Assembly: GCF_900547205.1 (NCBI RefSeq)
Contig: NZ_URFY01000009.1
Span: 70,907-134,906 of the forward strand
DNA: 64,000 nucleotides
Source: an uncultured Bacteroides sp.
Lineage (GTDB): Bacteria; Bacteroidota; Bacteroidia; Bacteroidales; Bacteroidaceae
Reading direction: 5' to 3'
The notes under the pieces are model-generated. The model did not search any database. It had not been told where the DNA came from and saw only the letters and a list, made by a program, of their open reading frames with translations. Both the position numbers and the translations under genes were made by a program. Numbering within the stretch: the stretch's first letter is position 1; every line of letters starts with the position of its first letter. Of the stretch, positions 38,701-46,142 are shown one piece after another.

Positions 38701-39426
38701 CTTCCTCACAGGCACTTCACCGTTCTTATTGACGGTGAACCACAGCATAACATCCCTATATTCCTGTTCAAACTCCTTAATCTGCCCCCGATAGAAATCC
38801 ATATCTATCGAGATATCCTCATCGCTCATCGAACGGATAATGGTATCTTTGATAAAATCGGCTTCCAATTTAGAGTTCAGAAACACATTCTGTATCGTTC
38901 GCGGTATGTTCTGATACTTAGCACTTTCCACAATAGCAAACTTACGGAAGGGCATTAGTTCCTGCTTTCGATTGTTACCAAAAATGATGTCTCGATATTC
39001 CTCATAGCTCGTCACCTGCCTGGGTATCGAAATCTTTCCCATACTTTCGCGAACATAATGCCAGTCAGCATGTACTTCACTACGCTCATTAATAAACCAC
39101 TCTTTCTGAAACGGTGCATCTACAAAACGGAAGAACACCCTGCCTTGGGACTTAGCCGCAACCACACAATATGCACCGTTCTCGCGCATCACTTCGTAAA
39201 TAATATACGAATTAGCGAAAGGAAAGTAGAAAGCGTCAAAGCTTTTCTTCTCTTTAGGAATACCCAATTTGAGTTTGTCGGCATTATAGAAAAAGAGGAT
39301 GGCACGAAGCAATGTACTTTTCCCCACTCCCTGTGTCCCGATAAAATGTACATTCCCATCCAATTTAACTTCTGCATAAGGGATGTGAGCACTGTTCAGA
39401 AAAATAATTTTATTCAGGTATCTCAT
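35758..39426 (-). CDS. jetC: Wadjet JetC, SMC-like ATPase
   Basis: This 1,222-residue MukB/SMC-like protein has Walker A 'IGTQGVGKSTLLRA' at residues 29-42 and a very long coiled coil (about 260-960) broken by a hinge-like middle. The C-terminal Walker B is in 'FKIHCMMDEIGKLHPNN', close to the end. It is the motor that extrudes DNA loops in the Wadjet anti-plasmid complex. The start at 39,426 is preferred because a strong GGAGGAGG ribosome site lies 5 bp upstream, inside the end of jetB. The two genes overlap by 17 bp. Confidence 0.93.
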   Translation of the reverse strand: MRYLNKIIFLNSAHIPYAEVKLDGNVHFIGTQGVGKSTLLRAILFFYNADKLKLGIPKEKKSFDAFYFPFANSYIIYEVMRENGAYCVVAAKSQGRVFFRFVDAPFQKEWFINERSEVHADWHYVRESMGKISIPRQVTSYEEYRDIIFGNNRKQELMPFRKFAIVESAKYQNIPRTIQNVFLNSKLEADFIKDTIIRSMSDEDISIDMDFYRGQIKEFEQEYRDVMLWFTVNKNGEVPVRKMAEKVMNSYRDLIYTRKQIDERRAELNYAEKQAFETIPLVKEEITKEEYERTRLLRLISELQEKYGKERDALNGETGAVNEFLKQVRSKRAHYEEMQIEEIIRRVAREENLMQEQEQIQGMKIELTKAFDDILGRYRLLFDKLEADFRSSENTRKAQMLVKQSEIASKQEELIQRLRAEEEQVRMVQDERIRTVDNRMQQLRDEQAQCQLRIQKISYERPYLKEMEDCEASISEWRKKDEELELAIRQQQLEAGRLRSEGEWKRKEMEWEFQTKMDAVRKDRAEIENKIRTLDALIEKRKGSLCEWLEQNKADWRETIGKVADEEQVLYNNELNPQLADGKENTLFGISLNLAAIDRSVRSPEEMKREREELQTVCQSHTECLNRLMEEIAEATTGLEKKYSKHIRGLSEKQHLMEAERLQIPAKLKILQADNASWKTKEEEWKHSRTEELKTKLDETAHRIYEITEEKKKLLSERDKQLKTCQKSYNDAKTALHDEQERYGVEVRRDIERLKKQMLQWKSELKQVQENELNGKGADITTIRKYDRQLAEINKELEYINKYRSEALFYEKDKKEFLDKEPVARNRKKELETKLAALTERFAQRKEKHLSQVSETDDKLDKVKKELAALEEGLHKVDMFRKDETFSPPELTEIGEKPTRKSCNYLVEELKSLIISTIKKADEFKKVVTLFKGNFSSKNTFHFRTEFACEQDYCEFASNLCEFVDNDKISEYQKHISERYTDILRRISKEVGDLTRNESEINRTIKDINDDFNERNFAGVIKEIALRPLQSSDKLMQLLLEIKQFNDDNEFNMGQVDLFSQATREDVNATAVRHLLSFMRYLLDEPGRKRLALADTFKLEFRVKENDNDTGWVEKIANVGSDGTDILVKAMVNIMLINVFKEKASRKFGDFKIHCMMDEIGKLHPNNVKGILDFANCRNILLVNSSPTTYNVEDYRYTYLLSKDGRSNTQVVPLLTYNQNNT

Positions 39427-39961
39427 CTTGCACCTCCTCCGATATTGTGATACAATCAATCAAATTCTCCATATAATGAAAAGCAGCCAACACTTTGTAG
39501 GTTCCGTCGAGTTCGTTCTCTTTCTCCACTAGCCCCATATTTTCCAATTCTTTCACCAATTTGGCAACGATTTCATCGTACTTCTTCTTATCCGGAAAGA
39601 GTTTGGATGCCTTTTCCTTCAACTCGATGTCGCAACCTATCTGCATTTCAATATCTGCCGCACGAAACAAGAATCCTGAGCCGAAAGCGGAATTATAGAT
39701 TTTCAGAAAGCTTAGATAGTCTATCCACTTAAAGGCTGATTCAAGTTTGCGTTCAAGATCCACTTTAGCTTCTTTGCGGACAAAGTGGTAGTAGCCATCG
39801 CCCCCTTCAAGAAAGAAGCCGATGCCTTTGTAGTAGTCATAATAATCAGGTAAGTCTTCCTCGATGGCATCATACAGCCTTTTAATTTGAGTACTTACAC
39901 TGTTGGAGGAAATGAATCCGCCTTTGCTGAGGATATTGAATATTTCTTCTGTATATTTCAT
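39410..39961 (-). CDS. jetB: Wadjet JetB, small kleisin-partner subunit (MukE-like)
   Basis: This 183-residue winged-helix-type protein of the DUF4194/MukE class reads 'FISSNSVSTQIKRLYDAIEE' early and 'GFLFRAADIEMQIGCDIELK' in the middle. It lies between JetA and JetC. Its 3' end contains the jetC ribosome site. In Wadjet it bridges the kleisin JetA and the SMC JetC. Sequence similarity alone is weak; operon context makes the call. Confidence 0.85.
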   Translation of the reverse strand: MKYTEEIFNILSKGGFISSNSVSTQIKRLYDAIEEDLPDYYDYYKGIGFFLEGGDGYYHFVRKEAKVDLERKLESAFKWIDYLSFLKIYNSAFGSGFLFRAADIEMQIGCDIELKEKASKLFPDKKKYDEIVAKLVKELENMGLVEKENELDGTYKVLAAFHYMENLIDCITISEEVQDEIPE

Positions 39962-39998
39962 AGGTGTGGATGTATTACTTTACGATTGAACACAATTA

Positions 39999-41195
39999 CT
40001 ACTTGGCATAAATCAGTGGATATTCCACCTCGCCGGAAGTTTCGTAAATATCAGTAAAGCGTAATTCGTCGGCGTATTGCGATGCCAGTTGGCAGAAAAA
40101 GATAAGTTTCTCGCCCCGTGTTACTTCTTTACGATAACGATGATTCATAACAAAATAGAATAAATGAGCACCCGATGCCATAAATGCGTTTCGCACTTCC
40201 TGTAGATTCACCGTATCTATCGTTTGCGACTGATCGCTCAGATATTCTGCGGGAATAGGGTCTGCCATTTGTCTCAGTCCTTTCGACGAGCTTTTATGTT
40301 TGGTTGCCATTTTTTTAATTAGCAAGAAAGCATCGTCGGCCGTCCGTAGATAGTCTATGGAAAGTTTGATGCGATAGCCCACTTGTGGTTCCATCCAGAC
40401 AGGATTCTTTTGCCCCATGACTTGACGTATATTGGTATGCTCTTCCAAAAGAAACTGATCTTTCAAATATTTCAACTTCTTTACTTTTTCTAAGATACGG
40501 TTTTGGTAATCAATCAGGTTCAAGTAATGAATAATTTGCTTTTGAATTTCAATCAGATTGTGATAGGAGTCGTTCAGTTGCAGTTTGACGTCGCTCACCA
40601 CATTACGCATCTGCACATCCATGGCCACGCGAAAAAAAGTAGGTTGTCCCTCGTTAATCAATTTTTCGCTTTCCCGAATCAGCAGTGCGATATTATTACG
40701 TTTTTCGTCGAGCCTGATGAGCTTGGTCTTCTTTATACTATAATTGGGTTCGTTTTTGTAGGTGTTATCCATGTTACGCTTCAAGTCCATCACGTTGCGA
40801 ACCGTTGTAAGTGCAATGTTTTTCAGACAACGCTTCACTTCGCGCTGATAATTGTATTTGCGCTGTTCGTTGTTCTCTTTCAAATAGTAATCTATGTTTT
40901 CATTGAGTCGTGTCAGATAATCTTGCACGAAAGAGACGTTAATCTCTTCGTTCACTTCAAGCACGTCTTCAAAGAACTTCAGATAAATATCCTCCATTTC
41001 GAGAAAATCACCTGTATCTCGAATCACTCCATAGTCAATCAGAAAGCGAATGCGTTCCTCTTTGTACTCTGTTATTTCAAGAGCATAATCATAACGAAAC
41101 GAGAGGGATTTTCGCTTGGCAAACATATCTTTCAGGAGTTCTTTTTCCCGTTCAAGACTTTTGACTAATTCTTCAATGGATCGAAATGTACTCAT
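39999..41195 (-). CDS. jetA: Wadjet JetA, kleisin-like subunit (MukF-like)
   Basis: This 398-residue, largely helical protein begins the four-gene jet operon, 37 bp ahead of jetB. The N-terminal part looks like a winged helix ('FRYDYALEITEYKEERIRFLIDYGVI') and a long helical middle follows, as in MukF/kleisin proteins. It is shorter than JetA of the type I systems, suggesting a different Wadjet subtype. A TATATTTG promoter box lies just upstream on the minus strand. Confidence 0.85.
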   Translation of the reverse strand: MSTFRSIEELVKSLEREKELLKDMFAKRKSLSFRYDYALEITEYKEERIRFLIDYGVIRDTGDFLEMEDIYLKFFEDVLEVNEEINVSFVQDYLTRLNENIDYYLKENNEQRKYNYQREVKRCLKNIALTTVRNVMDLKRNMDNTYKNEPNYSIKKTKLIRLDEKRNNIALLIRESEKLINEGQPTFFRVAMDVQMRNVVSDVKLQLNDSYHNLIEIQKQIIHYLNLIDYQNRILEKVKKLKYLKDQFLLEEHTNIRQVMGQKNPVWMEPQVGYRIKLSIDYLRTADDAFLLIKKMATKHKSSSKGLRQMADPIPAEYLSDQSQTIDTVNLQEVRNAFMASGAHLFYFVMNHRYRKEVTRGEKLIFFCQLASQYADELRFTDIYETSGEVEYPLIYAK

Positions 41196-41242
41196 TTCCG
41201 TTTAACTATTTTTACTGCTACATATTATTTATATCAATAACA

Positions 41243-41250
41243 CAAATATA
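41243..41250 (-). promoter_or_regulatory. promoter -7 box of the jetABCD operon
   Basis: Read on the minus strand the box is TATATTTG, about 48 bp before the jetA start. No other promoter-like site was seen between the jet genes. Confidence 0.55.
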
Positions 41251-41400
41251 GATAATATCTTCCTAACATGACTGCTTCATTGAAAGTTTTTCGCCTACAC
41301 CAATCAATTATCCTCCCAATCTCTTCCCCATTTAAAAATTAAGCCTTACATTTGTGAAGAATATAACCAACTATATGTCACATAAAATAAAACCAACAAA

Positions 41401-41838
41401 ATGGAAGAAGAACAATACGGCAGCCTAGCTGCCTCTCAAAATTTTGCCCGTTGCCTCAACAGCCAATGTCCACAAGCCTCAAAATGCCTGCGCCAATTAG
41501 TTGCCCAACATGATTCGGCCGACAATCTTTATATCACCATCTTAAATCCTGCACGTTATCCTGCCGACGGAAATCATTGCGAGTGTTTCAAAGCTGCTGT
41601 CAAAGTGCGTGTGGCATGGGGACTCAAACGACTGCTTGACAGGATTCCTTACGAAGATGCAGTCAGTATCAGAATGCAAATGACGGGTCACTACGGCAAA
41701 TCGGGTTATTACCGGCTCTATCGTGGCGAACGCGGATTGATGCCCGAAGATCAAGCTTATATTAAAAGGCTATTCCGCAATAAAGGAATAAAAGAAGAGC
41801 CGGCTTACCAACGATACACAGATGAATACATTTGGTAA
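41401..41838 (+). CDS. DUF6078-family protein
   Basis: This 145-residue protein has a cysteine-rich N-terminus ('FARCLNSQCPQASKCLRQL', then 'GNHCECFK') that could bind a metal. The C-terminal half has 'YGKSGYYRLYRGERGLMPEDQAYI', a phrase I associate with DUF6078, found widely in Bacteroides. Function is unknown. A TTACATTTG promoter-like box is at 41,346-41,354. Confidence 0.7.
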   Translation: MEEEQYGSLAASQNFARCLNSQCPQASKCLRQLVAQHDSADNLYITILNPARYPADGNHCECFKAAVKVRVAWGLKRLLDRIPYEDAVSIRMQMTGHYGKSGYYRLYRGERGLMPEDQAYIKRLFRNKGIKEEPAYQRYTDEYIW

Positions 41839-41869
41839 GCTACTCCATTTCTCTGTTTAGAAACAGGCG

Positions 41870-43963
41870 TCACAGCTCTACTAATTTTACTACCCGATAG
41901 AGCGTACCGCTACGTGTATGTTTGGAAGGAACTTCGTGCTTCTTTAGAATCCTTCCAAACGAGTTTACCCTTTTGACGGACATCGGAATGGAACTATTGC
42001 GCTGAATATACTCCATAATCTCCGCAGGAGACATCCATTCCCCCTCTTCGGGCTGCACAGCAACACGGAAGCAGCGGAATAAAAGTTGTTCTTCGGGAGG
42101 AACTTGTTCAAATTCACGGTTGTTTTCCATCATAATCTTTTCATCTTCCTGGTCAAACCAATAGCGTTCGCCATGTTCCAGTTCGTACATGGCTTGCGCA
42201 TAAAGTTGCTCGTAGTCTATGGGGCGATTCGTATCGATGACGCCTGTCACTTCGATACAAATAAATCGGCGGCTTCCGGATGGGTCGGTCAGTAAGTCTT
42301 TTTGATTACTTGTAGCGATAAATGAAGCATACCGACGCATCTCAAGCACGGCACTGCCATGGGGTTTGCGCATATTCACCACCGGCTTTTGCAGTATATG
42401 TTTCAAGAAGCCTTGCTGTGTTGAACTCACCTGGTCGAACTCGTCAATGTTGATGAGCGCAAAGCGATTTAGGTAAAGTTCTGCGTCAGTTTTGCGGGAG
42501 AAATCAATGCTGTCGGTAAAGTAAGAACGTTCGGAAGGCGGCATGATGCTCCGGCAAAAGGTGGATTTACGCGTCCCCTGCGGTCCGACGAGTAAAGGCG
42601 ACACGCTGTTTGCATATTTTTTGTCATATCCTCTCCAATGAGCCACCATATTGAGAAACCAACGATGAAACAAGTCCGCCCAATACGGATTCCGACAAGG
42701 GACAGTGGCTGCCATGGTGCGGATGCGGTCGATTCCGTCCCAGCCGGGCAGTCGGTACAGGAAATCTTCGAGCGGATTGAACACAGGTACGCGATTGGAA
42801 TAGATATAACGGCTGATATCCCTGTCCCACAACGGGATACCTTCCATTTGAGCATCCAAGGCAATGCTGTTGAGCGAGCGTTTGTCGATGGGATTGAAGC
42901 GAAAGCGGAAAGAAAGACGTTCGCGATATTCCACTTCGCCTATTTGCGTGTTATAGCGAAATTCATATCGACGTTTCATAAATTCTTCGGTCTGCAAAGC
43001 CAGCTGCTGCTCTTTGGTGATGATTACGTTCTTTCCGAAACCTTTACTTTCTGTATATATATTACCAATCATTTGCCGGATTAGTGTCTCTTGTTGATGC
43101 TTATAAAAGTGGAAAACGGTACGTTTCACTACTTCTTCCTGCGGTATTCCCGAAGCATAACAGTTTCTTGCCAGTTGCACCACCAAGGGATGCCAGTTGT
43201 CTTCACTAAATTCGAGTCCTGCTTCTCTCAAATCGTCATAGGTTTTCCTAAAAGCTGCTTCAAAGAGCATTAGGAGAGCGTTTTCGGCATCATATCCCGG
43301 TACGGCACGGGTCAGCGGGGACTTCTCGGCTTGCACGGCTTCCCGATAAGTGACTTCATCGGGCATTGTTGCCGGTTGCGAAAGGTAGAATTGTACAGAA
43401 TTCGGGCGATACATGATATCCGGATCGTAGGATAATCGCGAATATTGTTCTAAAGTAGGTTCTTTGGGGAGAATGTCGAACGGCAATTGGGGCTGGTAGC
43501 ACTTCACGGCCAAGCGGTAGGCATGGGCATGGAAGATTTCCGCTTCTTCACGTGTTTTAGGGAGCGAATTATCCGGTCGGGTGAAGGTGGTCCAGATTTT
43601 GACCGTTTTTCCGCTCGAACCCATAAAGGCACAACGCGTTTGTGGCTGCTCACTGGCTCTTTGCTTTACCAGTGCCACCTCGGTTTTGTTGGATAAGGGG
43701 CCGACGGTCAGTTCTACAATGCCGTTATAAGCTTTCATCTCTATATGGCCGTTCACTCTTCTGAACTCTGCGGCAGGAACTATCTCGGGAAGTTTACAGG
43801 CAATCTCACACCGGGAATCGGGAAGTGTATATCTCAATTGTTCCCTAAACGTGGATACCGGACGGGACTTTATCTCCGTTTTAACTTTATTTATGTGTGT
43901 TTCAAGATCGAATACGCTGAGCGCTACCGTATCTTCATTCCTACGAAATTGGGTAATTTTCAT
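41870..43963 (-). CDS. VapE-like primase-helicase protein (BT4734/DUF3874 type)
   Basis: This 697-residue protein has an N-terminal BT4734-like primase-type domain (about 1-200), a linker, and a virulence-associated-E ATPase domain. The ATPase has Walker A 'VGPQGTRKSTFCRS' near residue 459, Walker B 'FALINIDEFDQV' near 510 and 'SGSRRFICIEV' after it. The C-terminus looks like a winged helix (DUF3874). Such genes are usually linked to prophages or islands, but no other phage gene lies nearby, so it is an orphan. The promoter region upstream carries an unusual palindrome array. Confidence 0.88.
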   Translation of the reverse strand: MKITQFRRNEDTVALSVFDLETHINKVKTEIKSRPVSTFREQLRYTLPDSRCEIACKLPEIVPAAEFRRVNGHIEMKAYNGIVELTVGPLSNKTEVALVKQRASEQPQTRCAFMGSSGKTVKIWTTFTRPDNSLPKTREEAEIFHAHAYRLAVKCYQPQLPFDILPKEPTLEQYSRLSYDPDIMYRPNSVQFYLSQPATMPDEVTYREAVQAEKSPLTRAVPGYDAENALLMLFEAAFRKTYDDLREAGLEFSEDNWHPLVVQLARNCYASGIPQEEVVKRTVFHFYKHQQETLIRQMIGNIYTESKGFGKNVIITKEQQLALQTEEFMKRRYEFRYNTQIGEVEYRERLSFRFRFNPIDKRSLNSIALDAQMEGIPLWDRDISRYIYSNRVPVFNPLEDFLYRLPGWDGIDRIRTMAATVPCRNPYWADLFHRWFLNMVAHWRGYDKKYANSVSPLLVGPQGTRKSTFCRSIMPPSERSYFTDSIDFSRKTDAELYLNRFALINIDEFDQVSSTQQGFLKHILQKPVVNMRKPHGSAVLEMRRYASFIATSNQKDLLTDPSGSRRFICIEVTGVIDTNRPIDYEQLYAQAMYELEHGERYWFDQEDEKIMMENNREFEQVPPEEQLLFRCFRVAVQPEEGEWMSPAEIMEYIQRNSSIPMSVKRVNSFGRILKKHEVPSKHTRSGTLYRVVKLVEL

Positions 43964-44111
43964 TTATACCAATAATTATTTGTTTGTGTCAGCGTCATCG
44001 TGATCGTTGAGACTGCTAAAGTACTCATTTTATCCGGGTTGGACAAAAGAAACAGAAGTTTAATGCAGAAGAGTTTTTCAAGAAATATCACGGGAATTAT
44101 AAAAGCCGCTG
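43964..44111. other. leader region between the VapE-like gene and the palindrome array
   Basis: There are no convincing genes here. The stretch separates the VapE start from the repeat array and probably carries the VapE promoter or leader. Confidence 0.4.
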
Positions 44112-44258
44112 GCAATGGTAGTTTCCAGTGCTTGGAACTGTAGTTCCGCCTGCATGAAACTGTAGTTCCAAAGGCTTGAAACTCTAGTTCCATCAGCGTG
44201 AAACTGTAGTTCCAGAGGCTCTGAAACTCTAGTTTCAAGCGCTCGGAACTACAGTTTC
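44112..44258. repeat. array of 14-bp palindromes at 22-bp period
   Basis: Six units of the type (G/A)GAACT(G/C)TAGTT(C/T)C start at 44,134, 44,156, 44,178, 44,200, 44,223 and 44,245. Spacing is 22, 22, 22, 23 and 22 bp. A degenerate seventh copy is near 44,112. Each unit is an inverted repeat; the first is the perfect-arm GGAACTGTAGTTCC. Spacers of 8-9 bp differ in sequence. The array lies about 150-300 bp upstream of the VapE-like start. Confidence 0.9.
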
Positions 44259-44364
44259 AAGCAGCAGAAAAAAGAGTTTGAAGTAATGAACCGGTTGGTG
44301 ACACTAAGGTTAAGAGAGTTCATCCACTGTGAATAAAAGAATACAATATTCTTATCCGTCAATA

Positions 44365-44463
44365 GTGACAGCATCTTTGCTGTCACAGTGCTGTCACCGC
44401 TTGCTGTCACACTGCAAAGTTTTAACTATCAAGCAAGTAAGTGGCAATATGTGACAGGTGACA
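44365..44463. repeat. cluster of TGTCAC/GTGACA hexamers
   Basis: GTGACA occurs at 44,365, 44,451 and 44,458, and TGTCAC at 44,381, 44,392 and 44,405. That is six copies in 99 bp, some facing each other as hairpins. No gene is supported in the 44,259-44,530 stretch. Confidence 0.65.
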
Positions 44464-44530
44464 GATATATTTCATTTTTATTGCATGGGAGAGAGCCGAT
44501 ATCTTTTAAAATAGTTAAGGAAAGCAGTGT

Positions 44531-45424
44531 TCAACCTTTTTCTATCATCGAATCGTATTTTGCAATTTCCTCTCTACAAATACGCTCAGTTAGTTCTTTT
44601 AGGATTTGCACGCGTGAAATTATATACTCCAACTGCTCACGTGAGATTTTGAAATCCTTATTATAGCGAGCTTCAATATAAGCTCGGCACAATAAGTCGA
44701 AACAGGCTTTTTCATCTTCAGTATTTTGGGGAAAGACTGCGGGCAACTCCATTGAAAATCGTTTGGCCATTCCGCTAAGGACTTGGAGTTTATGACTTTT
44801 CGGACGGTAGTTTGTAAATGCCAACAGAATAGTATTATAAAGTTTCTCACAAGCTTGATGAAGGAGAAAAGCAGCAATATTGTTCAGATTCTTAGGCAAA
44901 TAATATTCTACCGCTCCATCCAAGAACTGACATCCATAAGGATACAGCTTATCAAATTCAGCTTGAGCAATATCCCTGATTTCCTTAAAGCTCAATCTCC
45001 GTGGTTTAGCTAATTCACATTTGCCGCTATCATAAAGCAAGATGCCTTCCTTTACTATATCCGTAAAGAAATACTGGCTTAATTCCAAATTATTATTGAC
45101 CGTATTGATGTGCTCGACGATGAATTGCGGATAAGCATGATGACGGTGTTCGAATATATCATTATATTTATTGATAACATGATTCAGCTTATTTTCCACC
45201 TGCCTAGCTTGCCCGGTTGTGACTATAAGAATATCATAATCACTTTGATATGAAGTATGTACGCCATATTCGATTCTTTCGTCCCATAAAACATAGTCTC
45301 CCCTTGCATAACTACCGAATAGGATGATCATCTGACAATTCCCACCATATTTATGCACTAACTCCAATAAGGTAGTCAGTTCTTCCTGGGTCCGCTTGGG
45401 CAAACGTTTTATAGACTTCTTCAT
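44531..45424 (-). CDS. fused MNT-HEPN protein (nucleotidyltransferase plus HEPN)
   Basis: This 297-residue protein has a minimal nucleotidyltransferase domain in the first half: 'IILFGSYARGD' near residue 34 and the metal-binding D-x-D in 'SDYDILIV' near 64. A HEPN domain forms the second half ('FLDGAVEYYLPKNLNNIAAF', 'LHQACEKLYNTIL'). Separate MNT and HEPN proteins form toxin-antitoxin pairs in which the transferase AMPylates HEPN. Here they are fused. The canonical HEPN R-x4-6-H motif is not evident, so the protein may not be an RNase. Confidence 0.85.
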   Translation of the reverse strand: MKKSIKRLPKRTQEELTTLLELVHKYGGNCQMIILFGSYARGDYVLWDERIEYGVHTSYQSDYDILIVTTGQARQVENKLNHVINKYNDIFEHRHHAYPQFIVEHINTVNNNLELSQYFFTDIVKEGILLYDSGKCELAKPRRLSFKEIRDIAQAEFDKLYPYGCQFLDGAVEYYLPKNLNNIAAFLLHQACEKLYNTILLAFTNYRPKSHKLQVLSGMAKRFSMELPAVFPQNTEDEKACFDLLCRAYIEARYNKDFKISREQLEYIISRVQILKELTERICREEIAKYDSMIEKG

Positions 45425-45501
45425 ATTTATGCTTATTTTGATAACCGCAGAAAGGTACGAACTTTGTCATATTCTAGCAATAATAGCGGTAAAACAGTCT
45501 A

Positions 45502-45924
45502 TTACAACTTCTTTATTTCTTCGGCATCCAATCCCGTAGCCTGATGAATGGCAGAAATATCCATTCCCATTCCCTTCAGAGTTCGGGCTATTTCAATCTG
45601 CTTTTTACGCTCGCCTTCCTCCAGACCCTCCTTTCGAGCAGTACTTACAGCATTCACTATATCACGATATGCCTTCACGCTATCTTCATACTCCCGCAAC
45701 TGCTTTGGTGTGAATCGCGCTATCGACGCAGCTTCAAACAATCGATGAATGCCAAGTTGCTCGCCATTAAGATACGTTAGGTCCGTTATGGTATGCGTAC
45801 CATGAAAGAGCGCATTAAGAAAACCTATCAATAAGTCCTTATTCATAGGTGTTCCAAAAAGATATTTGAACCCGAAATCCGTTCGTGGGTCTATATATAT
45901 TTCTTTAAGTTCAATGTCCTGCAT
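45502..45924 (-). pseudogene. Rpn/PD-(D/E)XK transposase-like gene with internal deletion
   Basis: The 140-residue frame starts with the usual Rpn-family N-terminus ('DPRTDFGFKYLFGTPMNKDL', 'LNGEQLG'). It then jumps directly to the family's C-terminal helix region ('EAASIARFTPKQLREYEDSV'). Normal proteins have about 150 more residues between, including the nuclease core. The deletion is in frame, so a short protein can be made but it cannot be catalytic. The start at 45,924 (MQDIELK) is chosen because a TTG at 45,960 overlaps a TATCTTTG promoter box. Confidence 0.8.
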
Positions 45925-46067
45925 AAGCGTAGTATTAAAGTTGTTGCACGATTGAGACAAAGATAAATGTTTTTATTCAATTATCGCAATGATGATTCCG
46001 TAATCTTCCATAAACACAGGAGTTGCCCTTAATTTTCTTAACGGACTCTACTATTATCAAACGAGAG

Positions 46068-46098
46068 TTTGTTCATTAGATTACTATTCATACCTTTG
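46068..46098 (+). promoter_or_regulatory. promoter of the beta-lactamase gene
   Basis: TTTG at 46,068-46,071 and TACCTTTG at 46,091-46,098 are 19 bp apart, a good Bacteroides promoter. The start codon follows 45 bp later. Confidence 0.7.
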
Positions 46099-46142
46099 TG
46101 ACTCAAGATAGAGAACAAGAAAGAGAAATTGAAACCCGTTAA

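Noticed and set aside
35935..39450. Numerous long plus-strand frames opposite jetC
   Set aside because: They are antisense shadows of the long coiled-coil gene, with no ribosome sites or known domains.
44112..44258. CRISPR array
   Set aside because: Units are 14-bp palindromes with 8-9 bp spacers, far too short for CRISPR, and no cas genes are present.
44388..44666. Plus-strand open frame over the hexamer cluster
   Set aside because: It overlaps the MNT-HEPN gene and is made of repeat sequence, with no protein family features.
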